Counted from the first letter of the stretch, positions 26,076 to 34,692 are shown. The stretch is 64,000 nt of DNA from Tetradesmus obliquus (GCA_030272155.1 CP126198.1:5022001-5086000); one strand, 5' to 3'. Notes: generated by a model from the letters alone, not told the origin. Numbers and translations are program-made.

Positions 26076-26958
26076 AGATCTGTGCCAGCGCCGCGCTGAT
26101 GGCTAACCGGCTGGGCGCTGCTGCCATATTTGTGTTCACTCGGCGCGGCTACATGGCCAACTTCTTGTCACGCTGCCGGCCTGACTGCCCCGTGTTCGCT
26201 TTTACAGACAGCCAAAGCGTGCGGCAGCGGCTCAACCTGAGGTGCGGCTGTTAATAAAATTTTAACAAGTTTGTAACAAACTTATTGTTACAAATTTGTT
26301 ATCATTATTGTAACAATAATGATAACAAATTTGTAAAAATAATAAAAAAATTATTATTATCAAGACAATGATAATAACAAATTTGTTATTATCAAGACCC
26401 TTTGAATGACTGTGCAAGGGCTTCCCAGGATGGGTCAGCAGTTGTGGCTTACCAGAGTATGGTGGTGGTTTTTCAAGGGTTGAGTCACCAGGGATATAAT
26501 TCAGGTGCAGGGGTTGCGGCTACATGGCGAAGTTCCTCAGCCGCTGCCGGCCGGACTGCCCCGTGTTTGCTTTCACTGACAGCCAGAGCGCAGCAGCAGC
26601 TCAACCTGAGGTGCGGCTGGGGCCTGTGACAATCAACTGCGGGGGTGTGGGTGTGGGTGTAGGTGCAGTCGAAGATTTTTTGGTGCAGCTTGTGTTGAGT
26701 GTGCTGTCTCTGATGTGCGGAGCATGCAGCAGCGGCTCAAGCTCGAGTGGGACGTGTGGCGAGAGAGAAAGGGTGCGTGGCACCTGCTGAGCGAGGCTTG
26801 TTACAGGAGAAGGCAAGCTATCACCCGAGAGTGAGTCACTCGCCCTGCTGAGAGAGGTCTGTTACAGGGGTGGGCAAGCTATCACCCTAGAGTGAGTCAC
26901 TTGCCCTGCTGCTGCTGCTGCTGCTGCTGCTGGAAGAAGAAGAAGAGGGGACACGGTG

Positions 26959-27012
<54 letters not shown>

Positions 27013-27766
27013 GATACTGGTGGTACTAGTGCTGCCTTTGCCCGCCTATCTGTTCGTGTCCCCACCCCCAATGCCGGGGCATTGGTATAGTGGTATTATT
27101 CTCCCTTCGGGTGGGAGAGGTCCCGGGTTCAATTCCCGGATGCCCCCTTTTGTGTAGGGTGGAGGCTGCCGCAGGGGCTCAAATGCAGCTCAGCCGACCT
27201 CAAGGGGCCCTCCGGACTGGGTTGCATGCTTGGGATGCACTCTTGCATGCTGATGCTGCACGCTAGGTTTGGGTGGGGGACCAGCTGCTGCAGCAGCGCT
27301 GATGACTGACACCGTGCTGCTGCCGCCGCCGCCGCTGCTGCTGCTGCTGCTGCTGCAGGTGGGGCATCATGCCCTTCAGGATGCCCTTCTTCCCTGACCC
27401 TGAGGTGAGGCTGCGAGCAGCAGCAGTAGCAGCAGCAGCAGCAGTAGCAGCAGCAGCAACGGCAGCAGCATGCACGAGTTATCATCCTTTGCATAACTGA
27501 GCAGCAGCAGTGCGACTGGATCACAGCGCAGTTCCGTAATACTGCCTCAAACGCACAAAGTATGTAATATTCCGGGAAGCAGGCATGTTCATGCCCATCC
27601 GCTGCTGCTGCTGCTGCTGCCGCCGCAGGAGAATGTGCGCCGCACCTTCCAGCTGATGCGCAGCCGTGGCTTTGTGCAGCAGGGCCAGCTGGTGGTGGTG
27701 GTCAGCGATCTGAGGCCCGGCAAGGAAGACATCATCCGCAGCGTGCAAGTGCGGCGCGTGCAGTAG
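8489..27766 (+). CDS. PYK: Plastid-type pyruvate kinase (alpha-like)
   Basis: Catalyses phosphoenolpyruvate + ADP to pyruvate + ATP; the closest remembered match is the plant plastidic alpha isoform. Exons: 8489-8837, 9096-9181, 9709-9806, 10192-10270, 10471-10575, 11103-11230, 21919-22012, 22514-22604, 22940-23103, 24351-24537, 25268-25419, 26078-26241, 27359-27404, 27629-27766; total 1881 nt, 626 residues. The first ~115 residues are a transit-peptide-like, Ala/Ser/Arg-rich leader. Seen motifs: CTIGPSS (about 130), NMTHG (154-158), MADTEG, AKLE with the catalytic-type Lys368, ARGDLGAQ (391-398), PTRAEVADV (438-446), MLSGESAMG, and the C-terminal domain ([27 protein letters not shown]). A Ser-rich insert (about 346-357) precedes the AKLE strand. 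The start is the first in-frame ATG of the leader ORF. The sixth intron is 10.7 kb and filled with mobile DNA. Confidence 0.93.
10842..11230 (+). repeat. Three copies of the pyruvate kinase [10 protein letters not shown] exon start
   Basis: The acceptor and first ~22 codons of exon 11103-11230 occur at about 10842-10908 and 10968-11034 before the true exon. Both upstream copies run into CTG or GAT repeats and lack the donor half, so they cannot serve as complete exons. Confidence 0.88.
11473..11609 (-). mobile_element. Short 5'-truncated retroposed copy (module M1) with 14-bp flanking repeat
   Basis: The stretch 11487-11595 matches the 3' end of the LINE units found further right (GAGGCTTGTTACAGG on the + strand). 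It is bounded on both sides by CAAAAGTCGCGCTC (11473-11486 and 11596-11609), which looks like a target-site duplication. On the minus strand the constant end is the 3' end. Confidence 0.75.
11610..11825 (-). mobile_element. Stack of short retroposed ends (M2, M2, M1), cluster A
   Basis: Two nearly identical ~60-nt copies of module M2 (GGGGTTACACGGTGTGC) start at about 11625 and 11696, then truncated M1 pieces start at about 11788 and 11820. Each piece is preceded by a variant of AAAGTCGCG, the same sequence that flanks the M1 copy to the left. The pattern is one target sequence repeated between stacked insertions. Confidence 0.65.
11826..15935 (-). mobile_element. LINE retrotransposon copy 1 (5'-truncated)
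   Basis: A non-LTR retrotransposon on the minus strand. The ORF from about 15930 to 12413 encodes a reverse transcriptase with [53 protein letters not shown] and the catalytic FADD box (14708-14719), then a C-terminal Cys/His segment ([18 protein letters not shown]) typical of plant and algal LINEs. No endonuclease domain precedes the reverse transcriptase, so the 5' part is missing. A TGA at 13472-13474 interrupts the ORF where the second copy has TGG. The 3' UTR contains repeated AAACTAAGGC units (12215-12250, + strand) and ends in module M1. Confidence 0.88.
12413..15930 (-). pseudogene. LINE reverse transcriptase ORF with one nonsense codon
   Basis: The frame is open for over 800 codons, stops at 13472-13474 (TGA), and reopens immediately for 351 codons ending in TGA at 12413-12415. 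Copy 2 reads through the same site with Trp, so a single G-to-A change explains the break. The first ~20 codons of the long open frame, beyond about 15930, come from repeat module M1 and are not LINE protein. Confidence 0.85.
15936..16018 (-). mobile_element. Two short M1 copies separated by CCCCGGC, cluster B
   Basis: A ~15-nt piece (GAGAGAGGCTTGTTA) and then a ~70-nt M1 copy each lie between repeats of CCCGGC/CCCCGGC. Both start with the same constant end as the LINE 3' terminus and break off at different points, as expected for 5' truncation of minus-strand copies. Confidence 0.65.
16019..16110 (-). mobile_element. Module M3 copy
   Basis: GATAGGGTGGATTGTACAGG and the following ~55 nt recur at about 20780-20832 and 21388-21462. 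Here the module follows CCCCGGC and runs into sequence found only once in the window (16103-16260). Confidence 0.6.
16265..16337 (-). other. tRNA-like sequence (pseudo-tRNA or SINE head)
   Basis: On the minus strand a Pol III A-box-like GTAGTGGTTAGGG and B-box-like GTTTCGAGCCC are spaced as in a tRNA. The outer 7-mers ACGTGGT and ACTGCGT can pair with two G-U wobbles. The TTCGTTTCCGAA hairpin occupies the anticodon-arm position but the T-arm is irregular. I read it as a degenerate tRNA gene or tRNA-derived SINE head, not a functional tRNA. Confidence 0.55.
16328..18152 (-). mobile_element. LINE retrotransposon copy 2 with 31-bp target-site duplication
   Basis: The element body is 16359-18121. 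An identical 31-nt sequence beginning ACCACGTGTT and ending GGACCCCGG lies on both sides (16328-16358 and 18122-18152). The body is near-identical to the 3' part of copy 1 (ORF 16977 to about 18115, C-terminal Cys/His region plus 3' UTR) and stops abruptly within the ORF, a classic 5' truncation. There is no poly(A); the minus-strand 3' end is TGTAACAAGCCTCT. Confidence 0.9.
18153..18285 (-). mobile_element. M1 micro-copy plus M1 copy after LINE copy 2
   Basis: A ~16-nt M1 end (GAGAGGCTTGTT) and a ~100-nt M1 copy lie between three occurrences of CCCCGGC (18147-18153, 18175-18181, 18277-18283). The duplicated target GACCCCGGCG(G)AGAG is visible around the micro-copy. Confidence 0.6.
18351..18424 (+). 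tRNA. tRNA-Thr (anticodon AGT), copy 1
   Basis: A 74-nt cloverleaf: acceptor GCCGCCT pairs with AGGTGGC (one G-U), D-arm GCTC/GAGC, anticodon stem CCTCT/GGAGG with loop TTAGTAA, and T-arm around GGTTCGAATCC, discriminator A. A T-run (TTTT near 18436) follows as Pol III terminator. It lies on the sense strand inside the large pyruvate kinase intron, about 200 nt right of LINE copy 2. Confidence 0.93.
18430..18790. other. Intronic stretch, nothing recognised
   Basis: Contains a short CTG tract and a 60-80 codon open frame without recognisable motifs. No supported gene. Confidence 0.4.
18794..18989. repeat. Long imperfect hairpin (arms about 80 nt)
   Basis: Arm 18794-18875 is nearly the reverse complement of 18906-18989; shared blocks include TTTGTATGCATCTGCAGCTC and TGAAGGAACGTCCTC. 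The ~30-nt loop carries two copies of GACTCCACCAGAGG-like sequence. It could be a foldback transposon remnant or a small-RNA precursor. Confidence 0.8.
19480..21715 (-). mobile_element. Cluster C: stacked M1/M2/M3 retroposed ends at AAATTGCGCCG
   Basis: The sequence AATTGCGCC recurs at about 19482, 20762, 20834, 21083, 21363, 21467 and 21666. After each comes the constant end of a module: M2 (19497, 20848, 21095, 21484), M3 (20780, 21388) or M1 (21680). Three M2 units extend ~180-260 nt and include a common segment with TGTGTGTAACTTGACATATG. The reiterated junction looks like one target site duplicated by each new insertion. Confidence 0.7.
19993..20607 (-). pseudogene. Fragment of a second LINE family (C-terminal Cys/His region)
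   Basis: The 204-residue frame contains [36 protein letters not shown] and AIWLACPP, equivalent to [32 protein letters not shown] and HVWLMQPP in LINE copies 1 and 2, but it is clearly diverged. No reverse transcriptase core is present, so it is a 5'-truncated copy of a related family. Confidence 0.75.
21777..21850 (+). tRNA. tRNA-Thr (anticodon AGT), copy 2
   Basis: Identical over 74 nt to the tRNA at 18351-18424, but with unrelated flanks except for a GGTTCGAA-containing motif about 65 nt upstream of each. TTTT at about 21854-21857 can terminate Pol III. It lies ~70 nt before the next pyruvate kinase exon. Confidence 0.93.
22331..23230 (+). repeat. Splice-junction copies around pyruvate kinase exons 8 and 9
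   Basis: The start of exon 22514-22604 ([15 protein letters not shown]) has earlier copies at about 22331-22378 and 22405-22455. The start of exon 22940-23103 ([16 protein letters not shown]) has earlier copies at about 22727-22770 and 22824-22890. The end of the same exon ([18 protein letters not shown]) is repeated downstream at about 23176-23228 with its donor. Confidence 0.85.
23676..25419 (+). repeat. Splice-junction copies around pyruvate kinase exons 10 and 11
   Basis: Four diverged copies of the exon-10 start ([12 protein letters not shown] with acceptor) lie at about 23676, 23823, 24031 and 24152 before the true exon at 24351. The exon-10 end (HADALMLSG with donor) recurs at about 24610-24658. 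The exon-11 start ([15 protein letters not shown]) occurs at about 24892, 24983 and 25078 before the true copy at 25268. Confidence 0.87.
25719..25797 (+). repeat. (CTG)n tract running into an AG acceptor
   Basis: About 25 uninterrupted CTG units end in CTGCAG directly before an exon-12 copy. Other long tracts: 3237-3320, 5499-5562, 26011-26077 (CTG, sense) and 1439-1497, 2115-2178 (CAG/GCA in coding sequence). Minus-strand genes show the complementary pattern, for example 52530-52592. Confidence 0.9.
26255..26397. repeat. AT-rich palindromic island
   Basis: A 49-bp near-perfect palindrome at 26288-26336 (two 24-nt arms around one A, core AACAAATTTGT) is followed by a perfect 24-bp palindrome at 26371-26394 (GATAATAACAAA and its complement). 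The island is over 80% A+T in a GC-rich region and lies between two downstream copies of pyruvate kinase exon 12. Confidence 0.88.
26782..26960 (-). mobile_element. Cluster D: two M1 copies and an M2 stub
   Basis: Two M1 copies (starting about 26790 and 26852) are each preceded by CCTGCTGAG, and a truncated M2 start (GAAGAAGAAGAGGGG) is followed directly by a CTG expansion. This repeats the stacking pattern of clusters A-C in a different intron of the same gene, about 120 nt before a tRNA gene. Confidence 0.65.
27076..27147 (+). tRNA. tRNA-Pro (anticodon CGG)
   Basis: A 72-nt cloverleaf: acceptor GGGGCAT/ATGCCCC, D-arm TGGTATAGTGGTA, anticodon stem with loop TTCGGGT, T-arm CCGGGTTCAATTCCCGG, discriminator C, then TTTT at 27148-27151 as terminator. 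It closely resembles plant tRNA-Pro and lies in the intron before the penultimate pyruvate kinase exon, sense orientation. Confidence 0.94.
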
Positions 27767-28705
27767 TGATGCACACTCTTATGCATGCTAAGAGCTGTGT
27801 TGCGTTTCCACCGTCACATATGCTGCAGTTCTTCTGCGACTATTTTTTTGCTTCGTGGGTTGTGGCGCCGGGCAGTGTGCAGCAGGGCCAGCTGGTGGTG
27901 GTGGTCAGCCATTTGAGGCCCGGCAAGGAAGACATCATCCGCAGCGTGCAAGTGCGGCGCGTGCAGTAGGCACGGCACGCAGCGGCGCAACGAGTTTCCA
28001 CCATCATTCGTGCTGCAGTTTGCGATGCGTTTGATTTGTTTGTGTGCGGTGTCGCTCGGGCGTCAGGCTGGCTGTATGTGCAGTTCAGCAGGGCCAGCTG
28101 GTGGTGGTGGTCAGCGATCTGAGGCCGGGCAAAGAAGATGTAATTCGCAGCGTGCAAGTGCGGCGCGTGCAGTAGCAGCGCACACTCTTACGCTAAGCGC
28201 TGTGTTGAGTATCCACCGTCACTTGTGCTGCAGTTCTCTGCAACAAATGTTTTGCTCCGTGGGTGATGGCGCCGGGCAGTGTGCAGCAGGGTTAGCTGGT
28301 GGTGGTGGTGAGCGCCCTGCGCTGGGCAAGGAAGATTTGATATGCAGCGTGCAAGTGCGGCACGCGCAGTACCGCCATGTAAATGCGCAGCATGATGCGC
28401 CGCGTGCGGACCCGCGTGTTGAGTGGTGTCCACCATCACATGTGGATGGATCATTCAGCCGCTTCAGTCAGGCGCGGAGCTGACGGCAACGTTGCTGTGG
28501 CTTCAATCATGACATGATGATGACATGTTCCGCAGTTTGCTGCATTGCATCGTTGTGTAATTGTACCTCAGGCGCCAGACTTCCCAGTGTACGTGTAGCA
28601 GGGCCAGCTGCTGGTGGTACCAGCACCAATGGTGGTGAGTGACCTGCGCCCAGGCAAAGAAGGCAGCACGCGCAGCACGCAAGTGCGGCGCGAGCAGTGA
28701 AGGAG
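27679..28705 (+). repeat. Tandem copies of the pyruvate kinase terminal exon
   Basis: After the true end (27679-27766) the segment [18 protein letters not shown]…VQVRRVQ-stop is repeated at about 27883-27969 and 28091-28174 almost intact, at 28287-28370 with an early stop, and at about 28600-28700 in degraded form. Spacing is ~200 bp, widening to ~310 bp for the last copy. Confidence 0.9.
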
Positions 28706-29868
28706 CGCCATGCAGTTAGGCGGCCTGTTGTGTGGCGTGCACAGCGGCATGTCAAGTAGCCACCTTTGCATGTGCTGCAATGTGCTGGGTGTTGCATGCG
28801 TCTTTGGACGGCGCGACTCGGGCCTTATGTAAAGGTTTAAGGAAGATGCCTTCTTGAGTCCCGTACATGACCATCGTGATACTAATTAGTTTCTGCCCAC
28901 CTAGGTAGGGCAGCAGCAACAGCAGTGCCAATGACGTCTTGCTGTTACCTCCCCTGTCAAGGTTTCGACAGCTGGGCTGCAATCATCATCATGTTACCCA
29001 TCAAGCCATAGCATCAAAGCCAGCTGGGCTGCAATGATAAGAAGCCTGGATTACATGACGCCGTGCAATTGCCAATAGGCCACTAGTAGCCGTGTTGTTG
29101 GTGACAAGCTAAAAACCCTCCCTGGTGACACAAGGCACACTGCTGTTGCATCGTGTGGGCCACCTAGGCAACAATGTTGTCTCATGAAGTGCCTGAGATG
29201 CTGCAGCGTCTCAGCCGAAATGTAAATGGTGTTGCAGTAAGAGCCCCAGCAACCACCAGAGTGCGAGCGTGCGATTTGCAAGGTGCGCAATACAACCACC
29301 ACACACACCGCGCTGTCACAGCAAGGGCCCCTCTGGTGCACCCTGCACTAAACCTGACGCAATGTGTGTCACCAAAAACCAAACACAGCCCACTGAGTGG
29401 TGCTGCAAAGTGCTCTCTGTCTCTGCGCAGCCCACGGCGGCCCACTCACATCATAAAGTTTGCTGTACAGTAATCACCATAAGCACCATCGCTTGGGCAA
29501 GCATCGTTGTGAGTTGCGTTGACAACATGTGGCACGTACAAAATCCTCAAAGGAACCCCAGGACGCAAGCAGCTATGTTCCCTCAGGCATGCGGCTACAA
29601 AGTACATACATGCAGGTTGTAAAGCGTGAGGTTGTATGCAATCAAAGCAGTTCAAGCCACCAGGTTGCCATCATATTCGTTGGTTTTGTCACAGCTGATT
29701 TGCGCAAAGTTGTTGTTTTACTAGTGACACAAGCAGGCTGAGTGCATGTGATGCAACTGATGACAACATGACATGATGTATAGTCTTGTCCCCCCTGGTA
29801 ACAACAAACAAACAAAACAAAACATGACGTGATGTATAGACTGCTCAGTGCAGAGCTGAGAAGCGTCC
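28706..29868. other. Intergenic, no gene recognised
   Basis: No exon with recognisable protein motifs. A short direct repeat (CAGCTGGGCTGCAAT at about 28972 and 29024) is the only structure noted. It should contain the 3' UTRs of the convergent pyruvate kinase and cysteine-rich genes. Confidence 0.4.
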
Positions 29869-30402
29869 TTAGCCACGGCAGCTGGTCCAGCAGGAGCACC
29901 CCCTGCCGCTGTACCTAGCCCCGTTGCAGTTGCAGCTGGTTGCCGCATCTGTGCCTGTTGCCGCATCTGCCGCGTCTGCTGCATCGCTGCCCTGCAGCTG
30001 ACGGCCTCCATACACTTCATGCATTGCCTCATCAACATGCTCACTTCCAGTAGCATCAACATCGGCAGCAGCAGCATCCTCCAAAAGTGAGCGGCGCTTC
30101 TTGCCGCCGCACCAACAGTAGCAGTTGCCAGAGTAGCGGTAGGTGCGGCTGCCGCAGCGGCAGGTGGCTTGTGCTGCGTCTGCTGCATTGGCTTTTAACA
30201 GCTTGCGCATGCCCTCATTGCCAGAAAAGCCTCCTTTGTCTGCCAGTGCTTTTGCTAAGAAGGAGATGCCACCGCTGGATGCAGCAGCAGCTGTGGCTGG
30301 GGCTTGGGTATCCTTTGGCAGATCATCCGCAGCAGCACATAGGGCCAGTGCTGCAGCCAGCAGCAGCAGGCGTGCAGGCTTCCATGGGTTACGCGTCTCC
30401 AT
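29869..30402 (-). CDS. Small secreted cysteine-rich protein
   Basis: A single-exon 177-residue frame, ATG at 30402, TAA at 29869-29871. Residues 1-25 form a signal peptide (basic start, LLLLAAALALCAAA, cleavage likely near ADD). The mature part has two related Cys motifs: CRCGSRTYRYSGNCYCWCGG (about 82-101) and CNCNGARYSGRGCSCWTSC (about 157-175), sharing C-x-C, Y-S-G-x-x-C-x-C-W. Between them lie a basic KKRR stretch and an acidic Ala/Asp-rich linker. The size and layout suggest a secreted wall, signalling or defence peptide precursor. I do not recognise the family and the function is unknown; adjacent genes give no clue. Confidence 0.72.
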   Translation of the reverse strand: METRNPWKPARLLLLAAALALCAAADDLPKDTQAPATAAAASSGGISFLAKALADKGGFSGNEGMRKLLKANAADAAQATCRCGSRTYRYSGNCYCWCGGKKRRSLLEDAAAADVDATGSEHVDEAMHEVYGGRQLQGSDAADAADAATGTDAATSCNCNGARYSGRGCSCWTSCRG

Positions 30403-33225
30403 GATGGTTGGCTGGGTGCCGCGGCGCAGGCTTTGGCTGGGTGGTGGCCTGCGGTTTGCAAGGCGCGAGAAAGTGGCGGAGTGAGCTGGAGAGTCTGGTG
30501 ATGTGTTTGCTGCAGTGATTAGGGGCTGCAGGTTCAGGATATTTCTGCCACAGCCAGAAGCGAAGCGTGTGTCCCAGTGCCTGCTGGCACGCTGCTTGTA
30601 TCAGTTGTCCATCTGAGCCAATAATATCACCGTATAGCAACATCAAAGCTCTATATGGGTTACCTGGAAGTGTAGGGTTTGCTGTCGCGTATAAAAAACA
30701 CTGAGCGCAGGATGCACCTGCAGCCTAGGCCTGCATGCAGGTAACCGTCCGGGGATGTGCTTTGGAAGTTCTTCAGTTTTGAAGTTTTGTCAGCTCTCAA
30801 CACGTTGGTCCGCAGGCGATCTTGCCAACAATTTATACTCGTGTGCCGGAACTAACGCAACCGCTAGTGGGCAGCTCGCGTGCAGGTCAAGTGCGGGTCG
30901 AGTGACCTTCCGATGAAGGGCGGAGCTAGCAAATGCCGCACAATATGTCAGGATTATTTATTTGCACCTTCTCGTTTGATTCTGACATCGTTTGCGATGA
31001 GGTTTATTGCTGGGACTGCTTTAGGCAATGTGGGACTGTTGCCAGCACTCAGCTACAGGCCTGCACCGACAATTGCACCTCCGCTACCAAAAAGGGTCAA
31101 CCAAACACATTTACTGCACGCCATTTTTGTATCTGTTAGTTATACTGTGTCTGTCAGTCATTGAAATAAGCATTGCAGCACCACGGGCAGCAACCTTGAT
31201 GGGAAGATGCAGCCTGGGGGTCCCTTTGTATGTCACAACGATTGTGCATCATGCACCGCCCGGGGGTAGGAAGGGGATATCTGAAACGCCCGCTTCACTC
31301 GCACGCTTGCAGGTCAAACTGTTACAGAACCTGCGAAGCCACCGTCAACACCATGCACTTATCCCAATGTAGGCCTGTGCAGCATGTGTGCAAGGACGCT
31401 ACAACTCATCAGAAAGAGTGGCAGCATGTCTTTGCCACTGTATCCGCCGGACCCACAGAGCCCCACCCACTAAACCCTAATCAGGTTGTTACGACAACAA
31501 AACGCGCTGCCGTGCTAGCTATCCCTCTGCCCCCTCCCAGAAGGGCGGGTCTGAAAGGCAGCCACAGACATGCACAGCAGCCAGCTGGCTGCGGCTGGCA
31601 GCACGGCAGAGCTGTTTCAGCTCTGCATGGGCCTAGCACAATTCAGCAAACAACAGCACAGCGCAGACTGGCTGGCCGCAATGCAGCCCTGCTGTAATCT
31701 TGCAGCTTGCTCTTCACTTCGCCTTCGTGTAAATTAAATGCATTTCTGCAATGATGGCCGGCAAACAACACACACACGGACATACCACAGTCCCACTCTG
31801 GTGACACACAACGAGGGTGTGAAATGCTGACATCAGTTATCTAGTCAAGCACAGGTCTCACACTGCAAGCTGCAGCTGCAGCAATACACACTGTAATGGA
31901 AACTTATACAAACAGTGGAGCCTGCTGGCTTGGCACAGGAAGCACGTGGCAAGCACAGAGGCAACCTACATATGCAGCAATAAATGAACGTAAGAAGACG
32001 TTCACTTCTTTTGGTAAGCCATACCTTTCGGCACCGGCAGCCGCGCCTCAACCCCAAAGCAGGCGGGAACTGAGACACATGCAGCTGTTGTGTTGGCTGC
32101 GCTGAGGATCTTTCCTTGCGCACTGCAGCAATACACACGGTGGAGCCTGCTGGTGTGGCACAAGAAGCAAGTGTCAAACACAGCGGCAACCTTTATATGC
32201 ATGTTGTGTTGGCTGCGCTGAGGATCTGTCCTTGCGCACTGCCTGAAAGCACCAAAACACAAGGGGCCGCAGCACACACACGTTTGCAGTATCCGCACAT
32301 TCTTCAAAACCACAACAATCAGCAGCACCTGTTGTACATGTACAGTTGGCCAACAACTTTTTTGAACTGCGGCAAATGCTGATCAAGGCTCATGTGAGCA
32401 AGGAGTCGTAAAATACATACACAATAAAACATGCAGCATTAAACTGGACACAACACACAGCAGCGCAAGTCCAGCTGCTATCTGTGGTAGTAGTTGCACA
32501 TGCTGCTGTTGCCTGAGCAACAGAGGAGACACTCCTGAGCAGCCTCCCGTTGAAAGGACAGACACCACGTAACATATGGTCGACACAGCAGCGCTGCCAT
32601 AAGGCTAAATGTCAGCCGTGGTTTTGAAACCTATGGTTTTAAACCATAATGTGGGTTGCAGCCTGAACCTGTGCACTAGCAGCAGCCTCTGGACTCAAAA
32701 GCAGCAGGCATGCGACCGAAACAACCTCTGCATCGAATCAGGTACAGCTGGAAGACACCAGCACAACAGTGTGGGTGCGACACATGCCATGCAACCCAAC
32801 CGCCCAAATCATGCGTCGCGACCATGTGGATAGCTGACCCGCAGCCAAACACAAACACAATTGTATCCAATTGCAAGCTGTCTCTCTACAACTGAACACA
32901 AGCCAGCTGCCAACACACAGACTGCAAGCCTGCACCCAAACATGCACGTCTAGACACACTCGCCGCTCACTTTGCCCCTTTAAAAGCAAAATGCAATCTC
33001 TTTGTCAGCAACACAATCGCAGCCTTAGCGCTGTTCGTCCCTCTCGTGTGTTGTATAACACAACACAATCAGCTGGCTGCGCATTGCAGAGGCGTGCAGA
33101 CACAGCAGAAGCAGGAGGGGCAGTGCATGCAGAGGGCAGGCAGGCCAAGAGGGCCAGCTCCTTGCTCCACCGCTGCTGCTGCTGCTGCTGCTGCATTCAT
33201 CCACAGCAGCAACGCTGCGCGCTGC
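30403..33225. other. 2.8-kb stretch without a recognised gene
   Basis: It should contain the promoter of the cysteine-rich gene and the 3' UTR of the next minus-strand gene. At 31875-32243 two segments are repeated (AATACACAC-GTGGAGCCTGCTGG at about 31890 and 32130; TTGTGTTGGCTGCGCTGAGG at about 32090 and 32205). No exon is supported. Confidence 0.45.
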
Positions 33226-33227
33226 TG

Positions 33228-33600
33228 TCTCAGCACACCTTCTGGCGGCGCATGCCCCCCTTTGTCTTCAGCGCAGCTAGCAGCCCCTTCTGCTTCTTGC
33301 GCTCCACTGCTGTCACCAGCAGCAGCTGCGCTGCGGTTTCTGTTTCAGCGCACTTGCTGTCGTCCCTTGCCCACCTTCGTCTTCAGCGCAGCCAACAAAC
33401 CCTTCTGCTGCTGCTGTCACTGGCAGCAGCAGTGCTGTGGCTGCTGCTGCTGCTGCTACTGCTGCTGTTTCAGCGCACTTGCTGCCGTCCCTTGCCCACC
33501 TTTGCCTTCAGCGCAGCCAACAAGCCCTTCTGCTTCTTTCGCTCCACAGTCCCCACGCTGTCAGTGGTGCGGATGCTGCTCACACTGGCCATGCTGCGGG
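33228..33600 (-). repeat. Tandem copies of the terminal exon of the hypothetical gene
   Basis: The C-terminal sequence VERKKQKGLLAALKAKVGKG…-stop ending at 33470 is followed (lower coordinates) by copies at about 33348-33415 and 33236-33320; the last still reads ERKKQKGLLAALKTKGGM to a stop. Confidence 0.82.
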
Positions 33601-34649
33601 GTGAACCCACTGCACCAGCAGCAGCAGCAGCAGTGGCTGCGGGAGGTGGGGGTGCAAGTGTGCGTGGCGCGTCAAGAACAACAGCAGCAGCAGCAGCAGC
33701 ACGCTCAGCAGCAGCAGCTCGCTCAGCAGCTGCTGCTGCCAACGATGTTGCCGGTGGCGCTGCTGCTGCTGGCCGAGCGCTGCTGCTGCTGCCTGCAGCC
33801 ATCCTGCTGCTGCTGCTGCCAGCAGCAGCAGCAGCAGCAGGCCTTGCTACAGTGCTGTAGCTGGACGCCGCAGAACCCCCAGCACTGCTGCCGCCGCCAC
33901 TGCTGCCTGCATTCTGGTTCAGCGCTGCAATTACTGCTGCAATCCCGGGCGCTGGGCCTTGCAGTGCACCTGCTGCTGCTGCTGCTGCCGGCTGCGCCCC
34001 GCCGGAAGGAATTCTACGCAGCGGCACTGGCACGCCAGCCGCCGGCGGTTTCACGGGGCTCGAACTTCCAGGTGATAAAACCCCAGTCCCAAAACCCCGA
34101 TCCATGTGGCGGCTGGGGCTGCTGCAGCTGCTGCCGCTGATGCTGCTGCTGCGTGACGCATTTTGTGTTATTAACGCACGCTGGGCTGGCAGCCCCACAA
34201 CATATGTGCTGCGAGGACTGCCTGCTGCCCTTCTGTACGCCTCTGCATCTGCTGCACTGATTTGCTGATTCAGCTCCTGCACTGCCCTGTCTGTCAATGG
34301 TACAGTGTCACTCCTGCCCATGCCGCTGCTGCCAGCACTGATTGTAGGGCTCTCAACACCCTGCTGCTGCTGCTGCTGGCTGTCCTGTGCTGCTGCTCCA
34401 CTGCCCCAGCGCACGATCGGGTTGCTGCTGCTGCTGCCGCCAGCAGGTGTGAACTTCTTGCTGCCGCCGAATGTTCCCACTGGGAACTTTCTGGTGGGCA
34501 CCGACAGCACTGGCACGCCGGCAGCAGCGGCAGCAGCAGCGTCATCGTTGTCTGCTGGTGCTGTTGGCGTGTGTGGCTGCATGAGGTTGCTGCTGGTGCT
34601 GTGTGTGGTGGGGATGTCAAGCTCACCCTCAACTGCCCCCATCTGCAAG

Positions 34650-34692
<43 letters not shown>

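Larger units (their letters stand above)
25628..26780 (+). repeat. Copies of pyruvate kinase exon 12 separated by CTG tracts
   Basis: [17 protein letters not shown] with its acceptor occurs at about 25634-25710, 25797-25885 and 25921-26010 before the complete exon at 26078-26241. The exon end recurs downstream at 26512-26620 ([16 protein letters not shown]) and more weakly at 26730-26770 ([10 protein letters not shown]). Confidence 0.87.

Noticed and set aside
7695-29806. Shared GTCCCCCCTGGTAACAA followed by A-rich sequence near 7699 and 29790
   Set aside because: Only two occurrences of a short match; too little to define an element.
31845-32328. Minus-strand open frames over the repeated segment 31875-32243
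   Set aside because: The frames consist of the repeated sequence itself and show no protein-level conservation between the copies.
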